From contig NC_133400.1 in assembly GCF_047511655.1 (NCBI RefSeq), positions 6,530,001 through 6,594,000 of the forward strand: DNA of 64,000 nt. Reading direction: 5' to 3'. This DNA comes from Castor canadensis. Its lineage: Eukaryota > Chordata > Mammalia > Rodentia > Castoridae. Positions 1 through 13,265 of this stretch are shown in pieces. The notes below the pieces were generated by a model that was not told the DNA's origin, searched no databases, and saw only the letters and a list, made by a program, of their open reading frames with translations. The first letter of the stretch is position 1. Every line of letters starts with the position of its first letter. A program made the translations under genes and the position numbers.

Positions 1-288
1 CGCGGAGCACAATCAGGCTCTGTGGTAGGCAATCTTCTTGGAGCTTAAACTGTCCACTGGGGGGTTGATAATAGGGAAAAGAACAGCAAGCTAGAGCAGT
101 CACAAGGGGCATGTCCTACATCCACGAAGGAGGTGGTAAAGGTTCAGTCTGTCACAGGACCAAGTGGTGTCCCCTCCCCGGCCAGAGCCTTTCTCTGGGA
201 TTTTTATATTTCTAATTGAAGATCACCCTACAACACCGAAGACTGCACACACACGGCAGCATCACAAACGCACTACAAAATGCTATTA

Positions 289-496
289 GCCAGGAGCCAG
301 TAGCTCACACCGGTAATCCCAGCTACTCAGGAGGCAGAGATCAGGAGGATCTCGGTTCAAAGCCAGACCAGACAAATAGTTTACCAGACCCTATCTCACA
401 AAAACTCATCACAAAAAAAAAAAAAAAAAAAAAAGGGCTGGTGGAGTGGCTCAAGGTGTAGGCCCTGAGTTCAAGCTCCAGTACCTCAAGAAAAGA
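289..496 (+). repeat. Dimeric SINE (B1-like left half + tRNA-like right half)
   Basis: Left half has the box 'taatcccagctactcagga'. It is followed by an A-rich linker (22 A) and a right half beginning 'ggctggtggagtggctcaag' and ending 'ccagtacc', then a short A-rich tail. This is the full-length form of the most abundant SINE in the window and serves as a reference for the truncated copies. Confidence 0.85.
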
Positions 497-689
497 TGTC
501 AATTATTACCTCCGAAGCTAGCTCTCTGGGCGGATTTTATTTTTTCTGTCTGTAAGTTTGTCTGATTAGCCTACAATAAGGCTGAGTTCTTTATGTAATG
601 GGGGAGGGCATCCTTCAAAAACAAATGTCCACCAGCTCCTCAGTCCCTGTGCAAAAAAAAGGAAAGCGCTATTGCACCAGCGTTCAGAA

Positions 690-1118
690 CAGGTTTAGTC
701 CCAGAACCCACCCAAGTGTCCACCGAGGATGAATGGGTAAGTCAAATGCAGTACAGCACACAGTGGAATATTACTCAGCCTTCAAAAGGAAGGGAATTCT
801 GATACATGCTACATGGGTAGAATGTGAAGACAGCATGCTAAGTGACACAAGTCAGACACAGAGGACAAATGCCTTATGACTCCACTCACAGAGGTTCTTA
901 GGATCAGCAGTTCACACAGCATGTAGGGTGGAGGAGGAGAGAACAGGTACTGTTGACGGGCACAGAGTTTCCGGTGGAGATGACAGAAATGCTTGACAGT
1001 GGTGATGACTATACCACGCTGTGACTGTATTCAATGCTACAAACTGCAACTTATAAAAGATTTTAAAAGGTGTCATGTTGTATGTCTTTTATCACAATAA
1101 AAGCAAATTTAAAACAAC
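690..1118 (+). repeat. L1M-type LINE 3' end
   Basis: Contains the hallmark 'tggaatattactcagcc' and 'gctaagtgacacaagtcaga' blocks of the old mammalian L1 3' end, read on the + strand, ending in an A-rich region after AATAAA. Heavily diverged; no coding capacity. It is antisense to CMIP. Confidence 0.75.
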
Positions 1119-1119
1119 T

Positions 1120-2009
1120 CGCACTTCAAAAGCTGAAATGAATGCAGGAACGAGTGAGTGAATGAGAGACTGGATCAACATGCTTCTGACACCACGCAGC
1201 ACGGGAAGACAGAAAGCAAGAGGCCGAACGTCGGGACGGAGGCTGGGCTGCAGGCTCCCCAGCAGAAAACCAAACCACTGGCCTCGAGGGTCTCAGAAGA
1301 CCCCAGAGCAGACAGAGCTACCTCCAGAAGATGCTGGCAGGAGGGGGCCTCCAGGTCACAACGCCAGCCCAGGTGACCAGGTGGTGATCGCTACTGAGAC
1401 AGATGAAGTTCAGCCAAGCCAGCTGGCTCGCGCCCCCCAGTCCAGCCCCTCCCCCCAGCCTGGTCTTCTCGCCTGCGGACAGTGAGGCTGCGCCTCTTCT
1501 TCCCACGCTGGCCAGGACTCCCCACACGGTCACAGGTGAGGCGGACAGAGTCCTAGTCCCATGCCTGAGCTAGCTGACCAGAGAAAGCCACCCTGGCCAG
1601 GTGATGCAGGACTGGGACAGCCCTGTCCACACCAGGCTGGGGAGAGTTGTCCAGTCCTCGCCCACCTCCCCTTCCTTAAGTGTCCCTTCCACAAGGGTGG
1701 GGACATGAGGACACCCAGGAAGTCCCCTGAGGTCCCAGAAGCGTACCCTAGGGAAACGCACCTGAGTGTGGGCCAACCAGACCTGGGTGTGAATCAACTC
1801 AGCCATGTAACCTTGGGATCTCACAGCCATATGACCCTGGGGACATGGGACACCACTACCCGAGGGCTGCACAGATGAGCTGCTCACAGAACGGTGGATC
1901 CCATCATCCACGCAGCCTTGCCCTTGGCCATCAACAGCTTGTCCTGGCAGAAAGACGGCTAAGCGCAAAATCCTCCGGGACGACAGAGGCCCCTCACAAA
2001 CAGCAGGGC
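1120..2009. other. Unique CMIP intronic sequence
   Basis: GC-moderate sequence with open frames on both strands up to 132 codons, none with recognisable domains or splice context. I see no repeat family, RNA gene or clear motif cluster. Confidence 0.5.
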
Positions 2010-2327
2010 AGTACTGGGCTTTGAATTCAAGGCCTCTCTCTTACTAAGCATGCACTCTAAAACTTGTGCCATGCACCCAGCACTTTTTCACTTTAGTTAC
2101 TTTTCAGATAGGGTCTCTTGTTTTTGCCTGGGCTAGCCTTGGACAGCAATCCTCCTACCTATGCCTTCCATTTACCTGAGATTACAGAAGTGCACCACCA
2201 CACCCAGCTTGTTCATTGAGATAGGGTCTTGCTAACTTTTTTTGCCCAAGCCAGCCTCAAACCTTCTGATCTCTACCTCCTGAATAGCTAGGATTACAGG
2301 CGTGAGCTCCCACACAGTACACTTTTT
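2010..2327 (-). repeat. Two overlapping or adjacent SINE remnants
   Basis: The complement carries 'tactgggctttgaattcaag' (tRNA-like half) followed by two B1-like left halves ending near 'attacaggcgtgagctccca'. The order suggests one dimeric SINE with a second left half attached, both old and diverged. Confidence 0.65.
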
Positions 2328-2329
2328 TA

Positions 2330-4540
2330 AATGAACCTGAGAATAAAAAACACAGCCACCATTCTGCCAAACTGGCAAACATGGTAGGAGTAATGAAGCA
2401 AACAAAAGGGAAAGTTCAACTACTTTTTTTGGCTTAAAAACATGCAAAGGCAAAATTCAGTGGCAAACCCCCGCACTCGTCTGAAAGGACTCCAGGGAAC
2501 TGTGTGTGTCTCCAGTCGTTTCCACAAAGCTTCCCTCTGGCAAGGCTAAAGACCAGCAGGTGATGGCGAAATTCATTCACTGGGGTCCTTCACATGGGAA
2601 CCCCGCCGAGTCCTGTGGGGCTCGCCAAGTCTTTGGGACATGAGGGAGAAGGGGTTAGAGCTGTGCCCGTGCCTGGCCCGCCTCCCAGAGTGAGCTCAGC
2701 TGCTTCCGCTGGCCTTGCCGGCAGCCTCCGTGATGGAGTCAACAGAAAACCCCCTTTCCCAGCACGACGGATCCGGATCCGTACTCGAGGGTCAAACCCA
2801 AAACAACCAGACGCAAAGTCCTCCGTGGCCCACTAGGATGTGTTCTGGAAGTATGTTCTCAAGCTTGGTGTTTTCTTTAATCCCTGACCACCGGGGGTCC
2901 GTGGCCATTCTGTCTCTCTGCTATACTGGTCAGAGAAGTGAGGTGACCCAAGGTCACCTGTGTGGGGTGGGGCTAACGCCTGCAGAACGGCCCTCCCCTC
3001 CACACGACCACCACAACCCAGCTTCCATGATGCCTTCTCTCTTGCCGGAGAGTGAAGACCGCCTCTCAGTCTTAAAACAGCTTAGAGGCAAGTAGTGCCA
3101 ACCTTGAAACTCCAGACGAGGATAAAAGAGGTATTTCACCAGATCCAAGAAGACTAAACACAGTCCCTGCGAGCACAGGGACTGCTGCAGATAAACCTGC
3201 GTCCCCGGCCTGGGAGAACTCTGAATAAAAGCCTTGATCTTTCCTTCCTAATGACTGCTCTATCATTCCCGTGTTTACTTCCCTGTAAAGCTCGGTGTCC
3301 GGCTTGGTGGAGTGCCACAGGCCCCGAGGTGAGTGTCTAAGTGGGGTGGTCTCTGCATCAGAATGCCTCAATTACAGGTGCGAGAAAAAGCACACGTGCT
3401 AAACTTCACCTGCGAGCTTACCGTTTTGCCAGAGGAAGGAGCCACAGCTCCCTTTCCGCAAATTTTCAAAAGCAGTGCGCTGCTCACAGCAGAACGTCCT
3501 GGGACATCTGTGAGCCGGGAGTCTGTCCTTTCCACTGGTTCTGACTGACAGACAGGCTCGCAGCTCGTGGGCTCCGGTTGAGGATGAAAATGAGAACAGG
3601 AATGAAAAGGAAAACAAATCACTTCCCACTACAAGTCACGTGGAAGATAAGGAGGCCAAAACGTAAGCAGAAAGGACAGGAGAGAAGTCAAGGGATGCCG
3701 ACAACACAGTTCCTGGGCCTCATGGAAGGGGTGCAAAGAAGCCAAGCCCTCTTCTGAACGGCCCACCACCTCCTGCAAGGCCAGACAGTGCGTCCTCCAG
3801 AAATACCCGCACCACAGCACTTACCCTCACCACCCTGGCCTACGCTGGGGCTCGTAATTTCCAGTCTGGCAGGTGAGCCACCAAGAAACCATGTGATCTG
3901 CCTGAAGTTATAGCCAGCAAGAGGTAGAAATGGGACGTGAATCCACATTCAGGCACTGCTGTGCAAAACCAGGTCTCTTCCTTTCTGCCACCCTTTGCTT
4001 TAGGCTTTTAACCCAAAGTCACCCCTTGTGTGAAGGCTCCACAACCCCAAGGGCTCCCTTGAGGATCACTCAACAACTTAGGCTGTGGGCTCCTGGTCCG
4101 TGCAGTGGAGAGGCTGAACAACACCAGGTGCAGCAAACGGGCTTCCCGCTGTGCGCAGGGATGATTAGCAGTGGCTGTCTCTGGGCTCACTGGGAGGGCT
4201 GAATATGCCAGGACTGATTAGTGATGTCTGCCATGTGCCAAGCAAGGAATAGCAACACGTGTGTCGTGTACTGTCATTCCTCAACTAGATGACCTGCAAT
4301 TTCTCCTCCATCTCCACTGGCTCTGATTCTAATCATACAAATTTAAAAGCAGGGGGAATAGAAACAGACGAATGTTTTCCAACATGGACATGGCTAAATT
4401 TGACCAACCCAAAACAAGCTACCCAGGCGGTCCAGCATGCTCCATGCCCTATGCAAGAAGTGGACAACAGCAGATTTGCTGGCTTCATACCCAGCAAGAC
4501 ACCCGATCCAGGCCAGAAGTTGCAAAAGCGTGGGTTTTGT
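2330..4540. other. Unique CMIP intronic sequence
   Basis: No confidently assignable repeat or gene. A segment around 3170-3320 contains AATAAA followed by a pyrimidine-rich stretch that faintly resembles a polyadenylation region, but there is no supporting TG...CA frame. Short open frames on both strands are ordinary chance frames. Confidence 0.4.
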
Positions 4541-4675
4541 CTGGGTGGGCCTGGCTGTAAAACACACCTCATCGGGGAGCATCTGAGTTCAAGCCAGGCC
4601 GGACCTCTTGCCCAACCTGAGCGCTGGCAAATTACCCCACCTCTCTGAGCCTTCACCCGAGATAATCCTCCCAGC
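4540..4675 (+). repeat. MIR fragment
   Basis: Matches the ancient MIR core pattern: 'gagttcaagccaggcc...', then a 'ctctgagccttcac' stretch. Diverged, pre-rodent age. Confidence 0.5.
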
Positions 4676-4679
4676 ATGG

Positions 4680-6375
4680 TCACAGTAAGTTTACAGGCAC
4701 ACCAGCGGTCTTGGCTGCAAGCCCACAGTAAGTGGGCAAGCCAGGGCCACTGCTCCCAACAGCAGCTTCACCGCCATTTTTCTTTGAAGGGGCAAATGTT
4801 CAGAAGAGCCCAGAGCAAACGACTGTGTCTTTTCCTCTAACTCAGCACCAAGCCTGTCAGGTGACCATGCACTCAAACCAGAAGGGACCTGAAACCATCC
4901 ACCTGGTGCCAGCCAGGGTCCTGGGAGGACATGGACAGCAGACATGAAATGGTGTGATCTGAAGAGACGTGAACAAGAGCACAATAGTCTGAGGTGTGGG
5001 CGGAATACAGGGAACCCACCGGAGATGTGTTTCTATCTACGTGACCACTGTCCCAGCTGCCTGGGACACAGAAGCCTGGGGGTGTGTGGGGGGACAACAT
5101 GACAGCTGGGTTCAAAGGTGCTGCCCCATCATGATGACTCCAAAGTGGAGCCAGGGAAAAGCACCCTACGGGAAACCTCACTGTCCTCATCTCCCTCCAG
5201 CTGCTCCACGGACTAAGTTCACCCAGAGGTCGTGGGCCTGGGAGCCCGTGGATGAAAGCCATGCTCCTGGCACACACAGAAGAATGGGGTGCAATGACCA
5301 CAGCAAAAGCAGGGAGAGTGAAAGGGCATGGACTTGAGTTCTCCCTGGGGCACCAGGGAGCCCATCCCCACCCCTACAAAGGCCCCACAATGGGGCCTGG
5401 TGGGGACTCAGGGTCCCCGGGCCACATCTGGCAGGAAGGAAAGGAACTTCCCTCCACCCAGGAAGAAGACACTGGGATGTGGCCGATGCACCAGGCCCAC
5501 AGTTCCATGAAGCCACTGTGACCGGTGGACTTGCTTTGCAGCATTCAAACAAACTTGGGCTCACAGGGTGGGAAGGAAGCAGCCCCTTGTGCCAGCAGTA
5601 GGCTGATCAGGATGGCCCCCTGACCATGAGATCAAGGCTGGGACAACAGTGAGTTGCCCCTGAAGAAGAGAGTGGCTTTCTCAGGCTCTGTTGAAAGTAG
5701 GTGCTGTGGTCTTTGCAGGCCCAAGGAGGTGATCTAGCAGAGAAATAACGCCCAGGGGAACTGGAGGGGACTGGGGAGGGATTGGGGGGAGATTGGAGCG
5801 TCCATAAAGCAGACACAGGTGGGCCTGTGGAGAGCTGAGAGTGGGTTTTTCCCACTGCTGGCTCAGACTGAGGCTACCCCTCGGATCCAGCACCTGTGTC
5901 AGGGGCAATATCGTTTAGAAAATAAAAGCAACTTTCAATTCTCTTTATAAATCCTATTTTCTGAGATGAAATCTTATTTCCAAGCACTGTGCTGAAAGCT
6001 GATGTGAAAACACAGTGACATCGAAATGCTCCCGACAGCAGCTCCAACCTGCTCCTGCAGTAGACTTGGTGCCTGCTAAGACCTGGGCTGAGGGCCAATC
6101 CAGATTCCAGGGCCAGGGGTACCAGGCTAGGCTCACAGGCACACCCTATAGGAGACTTCCTTTGGGGTCACAGACAGGACAGGGTCTCCAGGAAACCGAT
6201 GGGACTTCACAGCCTGGAGCCCAAAGCCCCCTCCCCGCCATGGACACATTCACTCACAGGCTGGACTGACTGGGATTCCTAATGAAGGGACTAGCCCTGC
6301 CTTTACATTCACAACCCTGAGCAAAGGTGGCTTGGGGTTGGTGATTCTGATGTGGTAGAAGCAGTTGCCATGGCA
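4680..6375. other. Unique CMIP intronic sequence
   Basis: No repeat family, RNA gene or coding segment recognised. Several overlapping open frames of 60-142 codons lack domains, conserved starts or splice signals and are treated as chance frames in GC-rich intron. Confidence 0.4.
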
Positions 6376-6379
6376 GTGA

Positions 6380-6414
6380 TAGTGGTGGTGGTTGTGCTGG
6401 TGGTGGTGGTGGTA
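6380..6414. repeat. (TGG)n imperfect microsatellite
   Basis: Run of GTGGTG units interrupted by TTG and CTG. It makes artefactual poly-His/poly-Val frames on the two strands. Confidence 0.8.
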
Positions 6415-6550
6415 GTACAACTTACAGAGCACTTACTTACCAGCCCCACTCTCCCAGGCACTTTGCAGGCACAGCCTCCCTCCTTCTCAAGACACCTGGG
6501 AGGTGGCTTCTCTCATTGCCAGTCTACAGGGGAGGAAACTGTGAGCCGTT
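6415..6550 (-). repeat. MIR fragment
   Basis: Reads 'cacttactta...aggcactttgcaggca...' then '...ggggaggaaactg', the reverse complement of the MIR core and 3' part. Diverged. Confidence 0.5.
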
Positions 6551-8604
6551 CCAACCCCTGGCCAGATGGCCCAACATGAAAGATCTGACTCCAACACCAA
6601 AATGGTCAGCACTCATGACCCCCTGCACTGAGTGTGCCTTTGTGGGCATGATCACCTAGGCAGGCAGGGCCTTTAACCTCTCACCTTCCACCTCCCCAAC
6701 CCAGAACTGAGCACTGGTATATACCGGTTTCAAAGAAGGGACAGGGTGTTCCCTGCTTCCAGACCTGATCCACACAGCATACCTCTTCCAGCAAGGCTCT
6801 GGAGAAGGCTGGGCAGGGTGGTCCCACAGAGGAGCACCTGGGAGGCCTTGGTCCTGTGCACGTAGCTTCCTTGGCAGCACCGTGACAGCTTTAGTAATCC
6901 AGAAGGCACTGCTTACCACTGGGGGCACCAGAGAGCCCCAGATCACTCCACTGCTAGACTCCTTGGCCCAAGACCCCTACCCTTTATGAAGCTGCTGGCA
7001 GGACCTGCATACAACTCCAGAACTTTTCTTAACTTTTCTGGATATGGTTCAATTGGCTCCAAAAGTCAGAGGAGCTTCTGTGCTTTCTAGGTGGGGCTTG
7101 GGCCCAGCACATCAAGGTCCCTTTAGAAGAGGCACCAGGCTGCCCACCCCAGCCCACTACTCCTCCTTACTCGTGCCCCGCTGCCACAGAAAAAAAAAAA
7201 AAAAACCGCTTCAATTCAGACAGAATGCAGGAAGCAGGTTTCAAAACACGTTCCTGACACCAAAACTTTCTAACACTAATTCTTCTTTCTCTCCTTTTTT
7301 ATTGGTGTGATGCAATGCTCTTTTTCAACAATCCAGATCTCAGAAGTCCTGAGTCATCAGAGCAAAAGGCAGGGACAGCGGGGGAGGGGGTCATGGGAGG
7401 GATCAAAGGCAGGGGTGCTGCTAATGCTCTAGCCAGCCAGGATTTCCTCCTGGGGGCCAGGAGCCGAGGCACAACTGACTCTCGACCCCACACACCACAC
7501 CACACCAAACGTAGGAAAAGGGCTGTCTCTGCAACTCCCGTGGTTACCCAAGACTCCTCAGGGCCAGTGCTGAAGAAATGAGGCGACTGTGTCAGGGACA
7601 GCTCTGCTGTGGGCAGCTAGGGCTCCAGAATATAGGACCTCCTGGGGTGTGTATAACAAGTGATGAGTGAGCATGGCCGTTCTCAACCAGGGACATTGGC
7701 CCTCTGGAAATATGCGGCAATGGCTGCTTTTTGGTTGTTACAATTGTGGTGAACAGTGTACTGGCACCTAGTGGGTCAAGGCCAGAGAAGTGCTCGACAT
7801 CCCACAGGACAGGCCTGGCCACAGAGAATGACAGGGCCACTGCCAGCAGGATCAAGGAAGACACCTTGAATTAGTCTATGTCCACTGCTTGGGGACTCAT
7901 CATTAGAGACACAGAGACACACAAGCCCCAACCTGCACCATGTCTGTGCCAGTCCCATGAACTCATTCAGGAAGGAGAAGAGATGGCTCTACCGATTTCC
8001 AGTTATGACTGTGGAAAATTGTTTTTATAAGATCATAGTCATCCTGGAAGGATTATTTTCTTTTTGGTGGAGAGGTGACTAGCTGGGAGGGGGGTTGCTC
8101 CCTGGGCCATCGAGATGGGCAGTGCCACACTACAGGGGAGCAAGTCCCACTCCGCCTGGAGAAGGTTAGCCCTTAAAGGCCTCCAAGACAAAGAGAAGAG
8201 GCACAGAAGTGCTGAAGCCAGGGCAGGCAGGCAATGCTACAGGACTCAGGACTTCACACTGGCCGCAGCCAGTCAGACACGGCAGTTCCACAGGCTCAGG
8301 ACCGATCATTTCCTCAGAGAAGTTGAGTAGCTGCCTCAAAATCAACAAGGAGCAGGTGAGAAGGGAACTTCCTCCAGGCAGGAAGTCGGCTGAACTATAG
8401 ACTCTGGACAAGGGCTCCCGGGAGCCCCATTCCGTCTTGATGAAGCCCTCTGCCCTGCGCACGCGTTCCCCTCTCAGCACAAAGCCCAGGCCGCAGTGCT
8501 CTTTCTGACACTCTGCTCTCGACCCCTGCTCACCGGCCACACCACCCCGTCATGCTGTGGCACTACGAGCCCAGGATCAAGTTGCAGCACCACCATTAAG
8601 ACCC
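6551..8604. other. Unique CMIP intronic sequence
   Basis: No gene or RNA recognised. It has an A-run at 7191-7205 and a short CACAC stretch near 7490. No clear SINE. Confidence 0.4.
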
Positions 8605-8880
8605 TGCCTCTCTATAAAATGGAAATTAGCACCACCAGCCACAGCGAGGGCTGAACGAGCGCCCATCTACGTGAAGGGCTCAGAAGGGCACCTGGCACAC
8701 AGTAGGTGCTGTGTGAGTGTCCACTGCTGCTACTGCTGTCTTGCTTGTGGAGTCTCCCCACACCGCCAGGGTTCTGAGACGTCACCCCAGCATTTGGAGG
8801 TCCCTGGCTCTGCAGCCAGTCATCTGGGTGCTGGTTGTGTAACCCTGACCTTTCACAGCCTCAGTTTCCCCTCTTGCCCC
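8605..8880 (+). repeat. MIR fragments (two partial copies)
   Basis: First 'tctataaaatggaaattagc ... cacctggcacacagtaggtgct', the MIR 3' half. Then from about 8790 'ccctggctctgcagccag...cctcagtttcccc', a MIR core. The order (3' half before core) means two separate insertions or a rearrangement. Confidence 0.55.
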
Positions 8881-11800
8881 ACAGAGCGATGTGAGGTTAA
8901 ACGTGAGAGTGTGGAAACTGGACACAGCATGGGGGATGTGACCGTGACCAGCCTGTGGCTGCCATGGGCCGTGTCTTGGACACGCACGTCCTTGGGCTCT
9001 GGGCTCTGCTCCACTCCCCCACCCCCAAGCCCGGCAACAGTAGTCCCAGGGTGGTGAAACAGACCAGCCAGAGCAAGACAGCTGTCAACAAGTCATTGTT
9101 CCCCTTTCCAGAAGGGAGCCCTGCCCCCGCTGCCCACAACCCATGCACTTCCTCCACTGCAGACACAGAGCAGAGCACCACCCTTGTGTCAACTGCAAGG
9201 TGCCCACCTGTCCCCTGAGTGCTTTGCCAAAAGTCCAGGGCTGGGCTGGACCTCCCCACAGGCCTTGAGGACGCGCAGGCGAGGGAAGTGAAATTGGGAG
9301 TGAAGATGGAGTGGGATTCTGCCTGAGATTCAGAGCACCAGAGGCTGGAGTGGAAAGCCCACCAGGAACTGCCTGCCACAGCAGGCAGCAGCAGGGGTCC
9401 TTGGGGCTGTGTTCCCCATGTGCTGGGCAGCAGGCACTGCTGTCTTTTGGTGGCTCCAGAGCCCTGAGGGCCAGAGAGGCATGAAGGTCCCAGGCAGCGG
9501 AGGGCTAGAGACAGGAACACTTTCCTTGAGCGGGGCTCCCCCCACCAACAGGAATGAACTCCCGACTGGGAAACCTGTGGCCTCATGTGTTCATCCACCC
9601 ATCCATCCATCCAAAGAAGGTCTAGAGTGGCACTGCCTCAGTTTCTGTCTGTAAACTGGAGGGAGTAACAGTATCTTGTGGGGTTGTCATGGTTGCCAAA
9701 GTAACCACCTAGCACAGTGCATGGCAAAGGAAACACTAATCACACAGATGGCCATTTGTATGGTCACTACTGTGACTAACCGCCTGGCCCTTGGTGACTC
9801 AGAGATAGCTCTCTGGAGTCCTGAGGCTTCTATGCAGGGCATCCTCAGTCCTCCTCTGCTCCAATGCAAGAGCCACCCGTGCTGGCAGGCTGGGCCCTTC
9901 CTCCAACTCCCATGCCTGCACTCGCTCCGGTGCCCACTCTCAAGAACCACGTGACCTCCCAGAACATGCCTCAACTAGTCTGGCCTATGCCCTTTGCTCA
10001 CTCATCCTTGCCCACTCCCACCCGAGGCCCACTATCCCCTCTCCACCAGCCTCAAACCCACCTCTGTGTACCTGGCTGTGTCTCTCCTACAAGGCCTTCC
10101 TGACACCACCCACCCCAGGACAACATAACTTCCTCCTCATCAGGCCAAGGCTGGAACCTCTGAGGACCTGTGTTTTGCTCCACAGTGGACAGAAATCTGT
10201 GCTACACCCCAGGGAGCTGTGAGCCCTTGGGAAGGGAGATTTGCACGCCTTTGCCAGGGCTCTCACTCCACAAGCACACCACCTAAGATGCTCGTCCACA
10301 AGCACAGTGCTCTGTGCACACCACTCGCTCTGCAAGCAGAGGCACTCACTCCCTGAGCACAGTTTCTGGGAGCACTCACTCTGCACACACAGCATCAATT
10401 TGTAACTTGCCTGATCCTCACCCTTTACAAATACTTGGCATTCACCTTTCAACCCCCTGGTTATGACTCCCCAGTCTTCTTATCTGAAACTCCACTGGAA
10501 ACTGTAAGGTGGGATACAATCCCTACTCCCCAGCACTGTTCTGAAGACGAAGAGCACAGTGCCAGGTACCCTCTGCAGTCATGGACACCTGGCTCCGTCT
10601 CTCACGCCCTCCTCCATCCCTCACGAGAGAACATGCAAACTGCCCAACCTGCCACCTCCCTCAAACTCAGGAAGTACAGGAGGCCATCATGTCCTTCCAA
10701 TCTGCTCCAGGGAAGAAGCCCTGGTCTTGGTACCTTGGGGACCTCAAGGCCCACAACTGCACACCAAGGAGCCTTGGTGGAAGCAGTCGTGACTTTCCCA
10801 GTCTCCCTTCCTCCCAGACACATTTAAGCCACGTTTCCCAGTCTCGCCCACACTAGGTGTGGCCACCCCGCTATGTTCTGGCCATCGGTGGGGCCACACC
10901 TATGGATCACTCAGCTGGGGGCCACTCTCTTGCCCCAACACCCCAGCAGAGGATCCAGAAGAGGACAGACCTAAACACAGTGCAAAGGGGGCTAGGTACA
11001 AGAGATTAAATGGGACAGCACCCTCCAGGGACTCCCACCGGACTATGAGGTAAGGGACCAATGGCTGCCCGAAGCTGCATACATGGGGCTGTTTGTTACA
11101 GCAGCTAGCACACCCTAGCTAACATAGCCACTTCCACACCATGGCGCCTCTTCCCAGCTGGATCTCACGCTAGTCCATACGTTGACCTGGACTGGATGGG
11201 AGCCAATGTGAAAGGCAGGGAAGCCAGGCCTGAGGTTTTCCCAGACTTGTGCTCCTATTCACCACCTCTGAAGAGCTTGGGACTGGCGCAGGACACCCAA
11301 GAAAGCCAGCAAAAGGTCAGGTGTTTTCTTCCCTCTCCAGATGACCTCTCCTGAGCTGGACGCAGCCAGCCCGGCCCCAGGGAAACACCTGCTTCCCAGC
11401 CTGATTCCTACAGGTCCACCCACCTGGGGACTGGTGGATCCAGCTTGGTGGCTTCCTTCCAAAGAGAATTCACCTGCCTAATCACTATGCTCTCATCTCT
11501 GGTCACAGCCTGGAAGCTGGAGCTGGGAACAAAGGCCAGCGCCGGGAGGAAGGTGCAGAGTGAACCCTGGCCTGGCTGCTGAGTCATCTGAAGGGGGCTT
11601 TAGACAACACATTTCCCATCACTCCTGCCCCACAGGCAAAACTGGAGGTGGATAAGATGATTCCAGATCCTAGGATCCTTGGAACCTAGTAGTCAACAAA
11701 GAGAGCCGGGTTGTAAAAGTTCTGCTGGGTTGTGTAATTTAAGAGCCTCTTAAGGCAATACTGCAAAAGCTATTCTTCACTATTTATTGAGAGAGCTGAC

Positions 11801-12230
11801 TTTTTAAAAAGAAACACACACAAACCACACCCCACAGAAGAATACAGAGGGAAACCTGCTAGAGCAAGCACCTTGTGTGCCTAGCACCTAGCATATTCTA
11901 CAGACTTGCTGGATTTTTTGATAACAGCTCCTTGGAGAATGGGGGGAGAGAACTGATTACAGAATATTTATTATGCATCTGCCTCTGTACTGGGTGATTT
12001 CAAAACCCCATCCAACCTCAGGGCCTTTGCACTTGCCCTTCCCCCAGGTATCAATGTCGCTCCTTCCCTCAGCACTTTGTACAAAACAGGAGGCTCTCAG
12101 GAACCTGCCTGCTGTTTTCTCCAGGATCCCTGTCACCAGACAGTATATTTACTTGCTCAGCTGTTTATTGTCGTGGAAGGGCCTGGTATCTATCTGCTGA
12201 AAGAATGCATGAGTGAACCGCAGGCCTGCC
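8881..12230. other. Unique CMIP intronic sequence, G+C-rich
   Basis: Contains the longest minus-strand ATG-initiated frame in the intron (9610-8897, 237 codons). Its composition is Ser/Gly/Pro/Trp-rich without a recognisable domain. A short (ATCC)n run lies at 9595-9613. No RNA gene or recent repeat recognised. Confidence 0.4.
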
Positions 12231-12234
12231 TCAC

Positions 12235-12380
12235 CTAACCCTGACATCACTAGAAGGAAGTCCCTATAATCCTCCCTTCACAGATAAGCACAAAGGTTAG
12301 GTGACCTGCCCAAGGTTACCACCTGGGAAGCTGTTGAGGCAGGATTCAAGCTCACCTGCCTGCTGTCGGGTCTGTGTACT
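12235..12380 (-). repeat. MIR fragment
   Basis: 'cacagataagcacaaaggttaggtgacctgcccaaggtta' pattern: the reverse complement of the MIR core, with 'gaggcaggattcaagctcac' following. Confidence 0.6.
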
Positions 12381-12386
12381 ACCCAC

Positions 12387-12428
12387 AACACACATACACA
12401 CGAACACACACACACACACACACACAAG
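12387..12428. repeat. (CA)n microsatellite
   Basis: Imperfect then pure CA run (about 11 pure units at the right end), adjoining the MIR. Confidence 0.85.
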
Positions 12429-13065
12429 TACGTCTGACTCCTCTGGCCGCCTTGCTGCACACCCCACATGATGCGAATGCTTCATGTGTGGTGGAGGCAA
12501 GGAGGCAGATCCCGAAGACAGGAACCAATTTCAGCCCCAGAAATCTCTGCGATCCCCTCTGCCTGGATACACAGCAGGCACCTCCCCGACACTCACCCAC
12601 TCAGCTCAATGCCTTTGGTTAGGGTTCTGCTGGTGTCTGGTGTGAGTAAAGCATCCTACAAAACGTGTACACCTGTGGAACACAACAGCCCCATGGAATA
12701 CACTTGGGGTCTTGCCACCAGAGCAAGAGAGAGCAAGAGAAATTTTCGTTCCCCCTTTCTGAGATGGGGGGCTTGGGCAGCCTGACTTCCACCCTGGGGA
12801 AAAGAGGAAGTCCAGAGACAGAAAAATAAAGCTTTCACACAGAGCAGCTCAGATCCTTGTCCCCGGGGTAGAGGTCAGGGTCCTTGTTGGTTTCGTGTTA
12901 GTCTGTATTCATTCAGCTCCTGACTCCCTGGATGGTGACATTCAGACACTGAGGTCTGACTGGGTTGGAGCAAGCACCAGTTCTCCCCTCCCCAAGAAGC
13001 AAGCAAACATTCAATCTATCAAAATAGAAAGAACTGGAAAATGGAAAGTGTCTTCTTTGAAATAG
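12429..13065. other. Unique CMIP intronic sequence
   Basis: Nothing recognised beyond short open frames. Confidence 0.4.
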
Positions 13066-13069
13066 CGCA

Positions 13070-13265
13070 CTGGGACCAACCTACAGGCCCTTCAGTAAGG
13101 GATGGTCTGCTCACATTACGGTGTGCTTCAGAACCAGAAAACTATGCTTCAGTGAAAAGGAACAAGGCAACCCCAAAGGCACAGATCTTGAACGATCTTC
13201 GGGAATAGTGTCCGATGAGCAATAACAGCACAGAACCATATAGACACATCCAGAATGGCCAGTAG
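13070..13265 (+). repeat. L1M-type LINE 3' fragment
   Basis: Resembles the L1 3'-end block: 'aaaactatgcttcagtgaaaaggaacaagg', then '...cagatcttgaacgatctt...' and '...gcaataacagcacagaacc'. It is the same block class as the copy at 690-1118 but from a different, more diverged element. Confidence 0.55.

Noticed and set aside
3150-3330. Possible LTR R/U5 region with AATAAA
   Set aside because: AATAAA followed by pyrimidine-rich DNA, but no TG...CA ends, no primer-binding site and no second LTR could be seen.
8897-9610. 237-codon minus-strand open frame starting with ATG inside CMIP intron 1
   Set aside because: Low-complexity Ser/Gly/Pro/Trp-rich translation, no recognisable domain, no splice or polyA context, and overlapping open frames on both strands in GC-rich intron. 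Conservation of frame would be needed to revive it.
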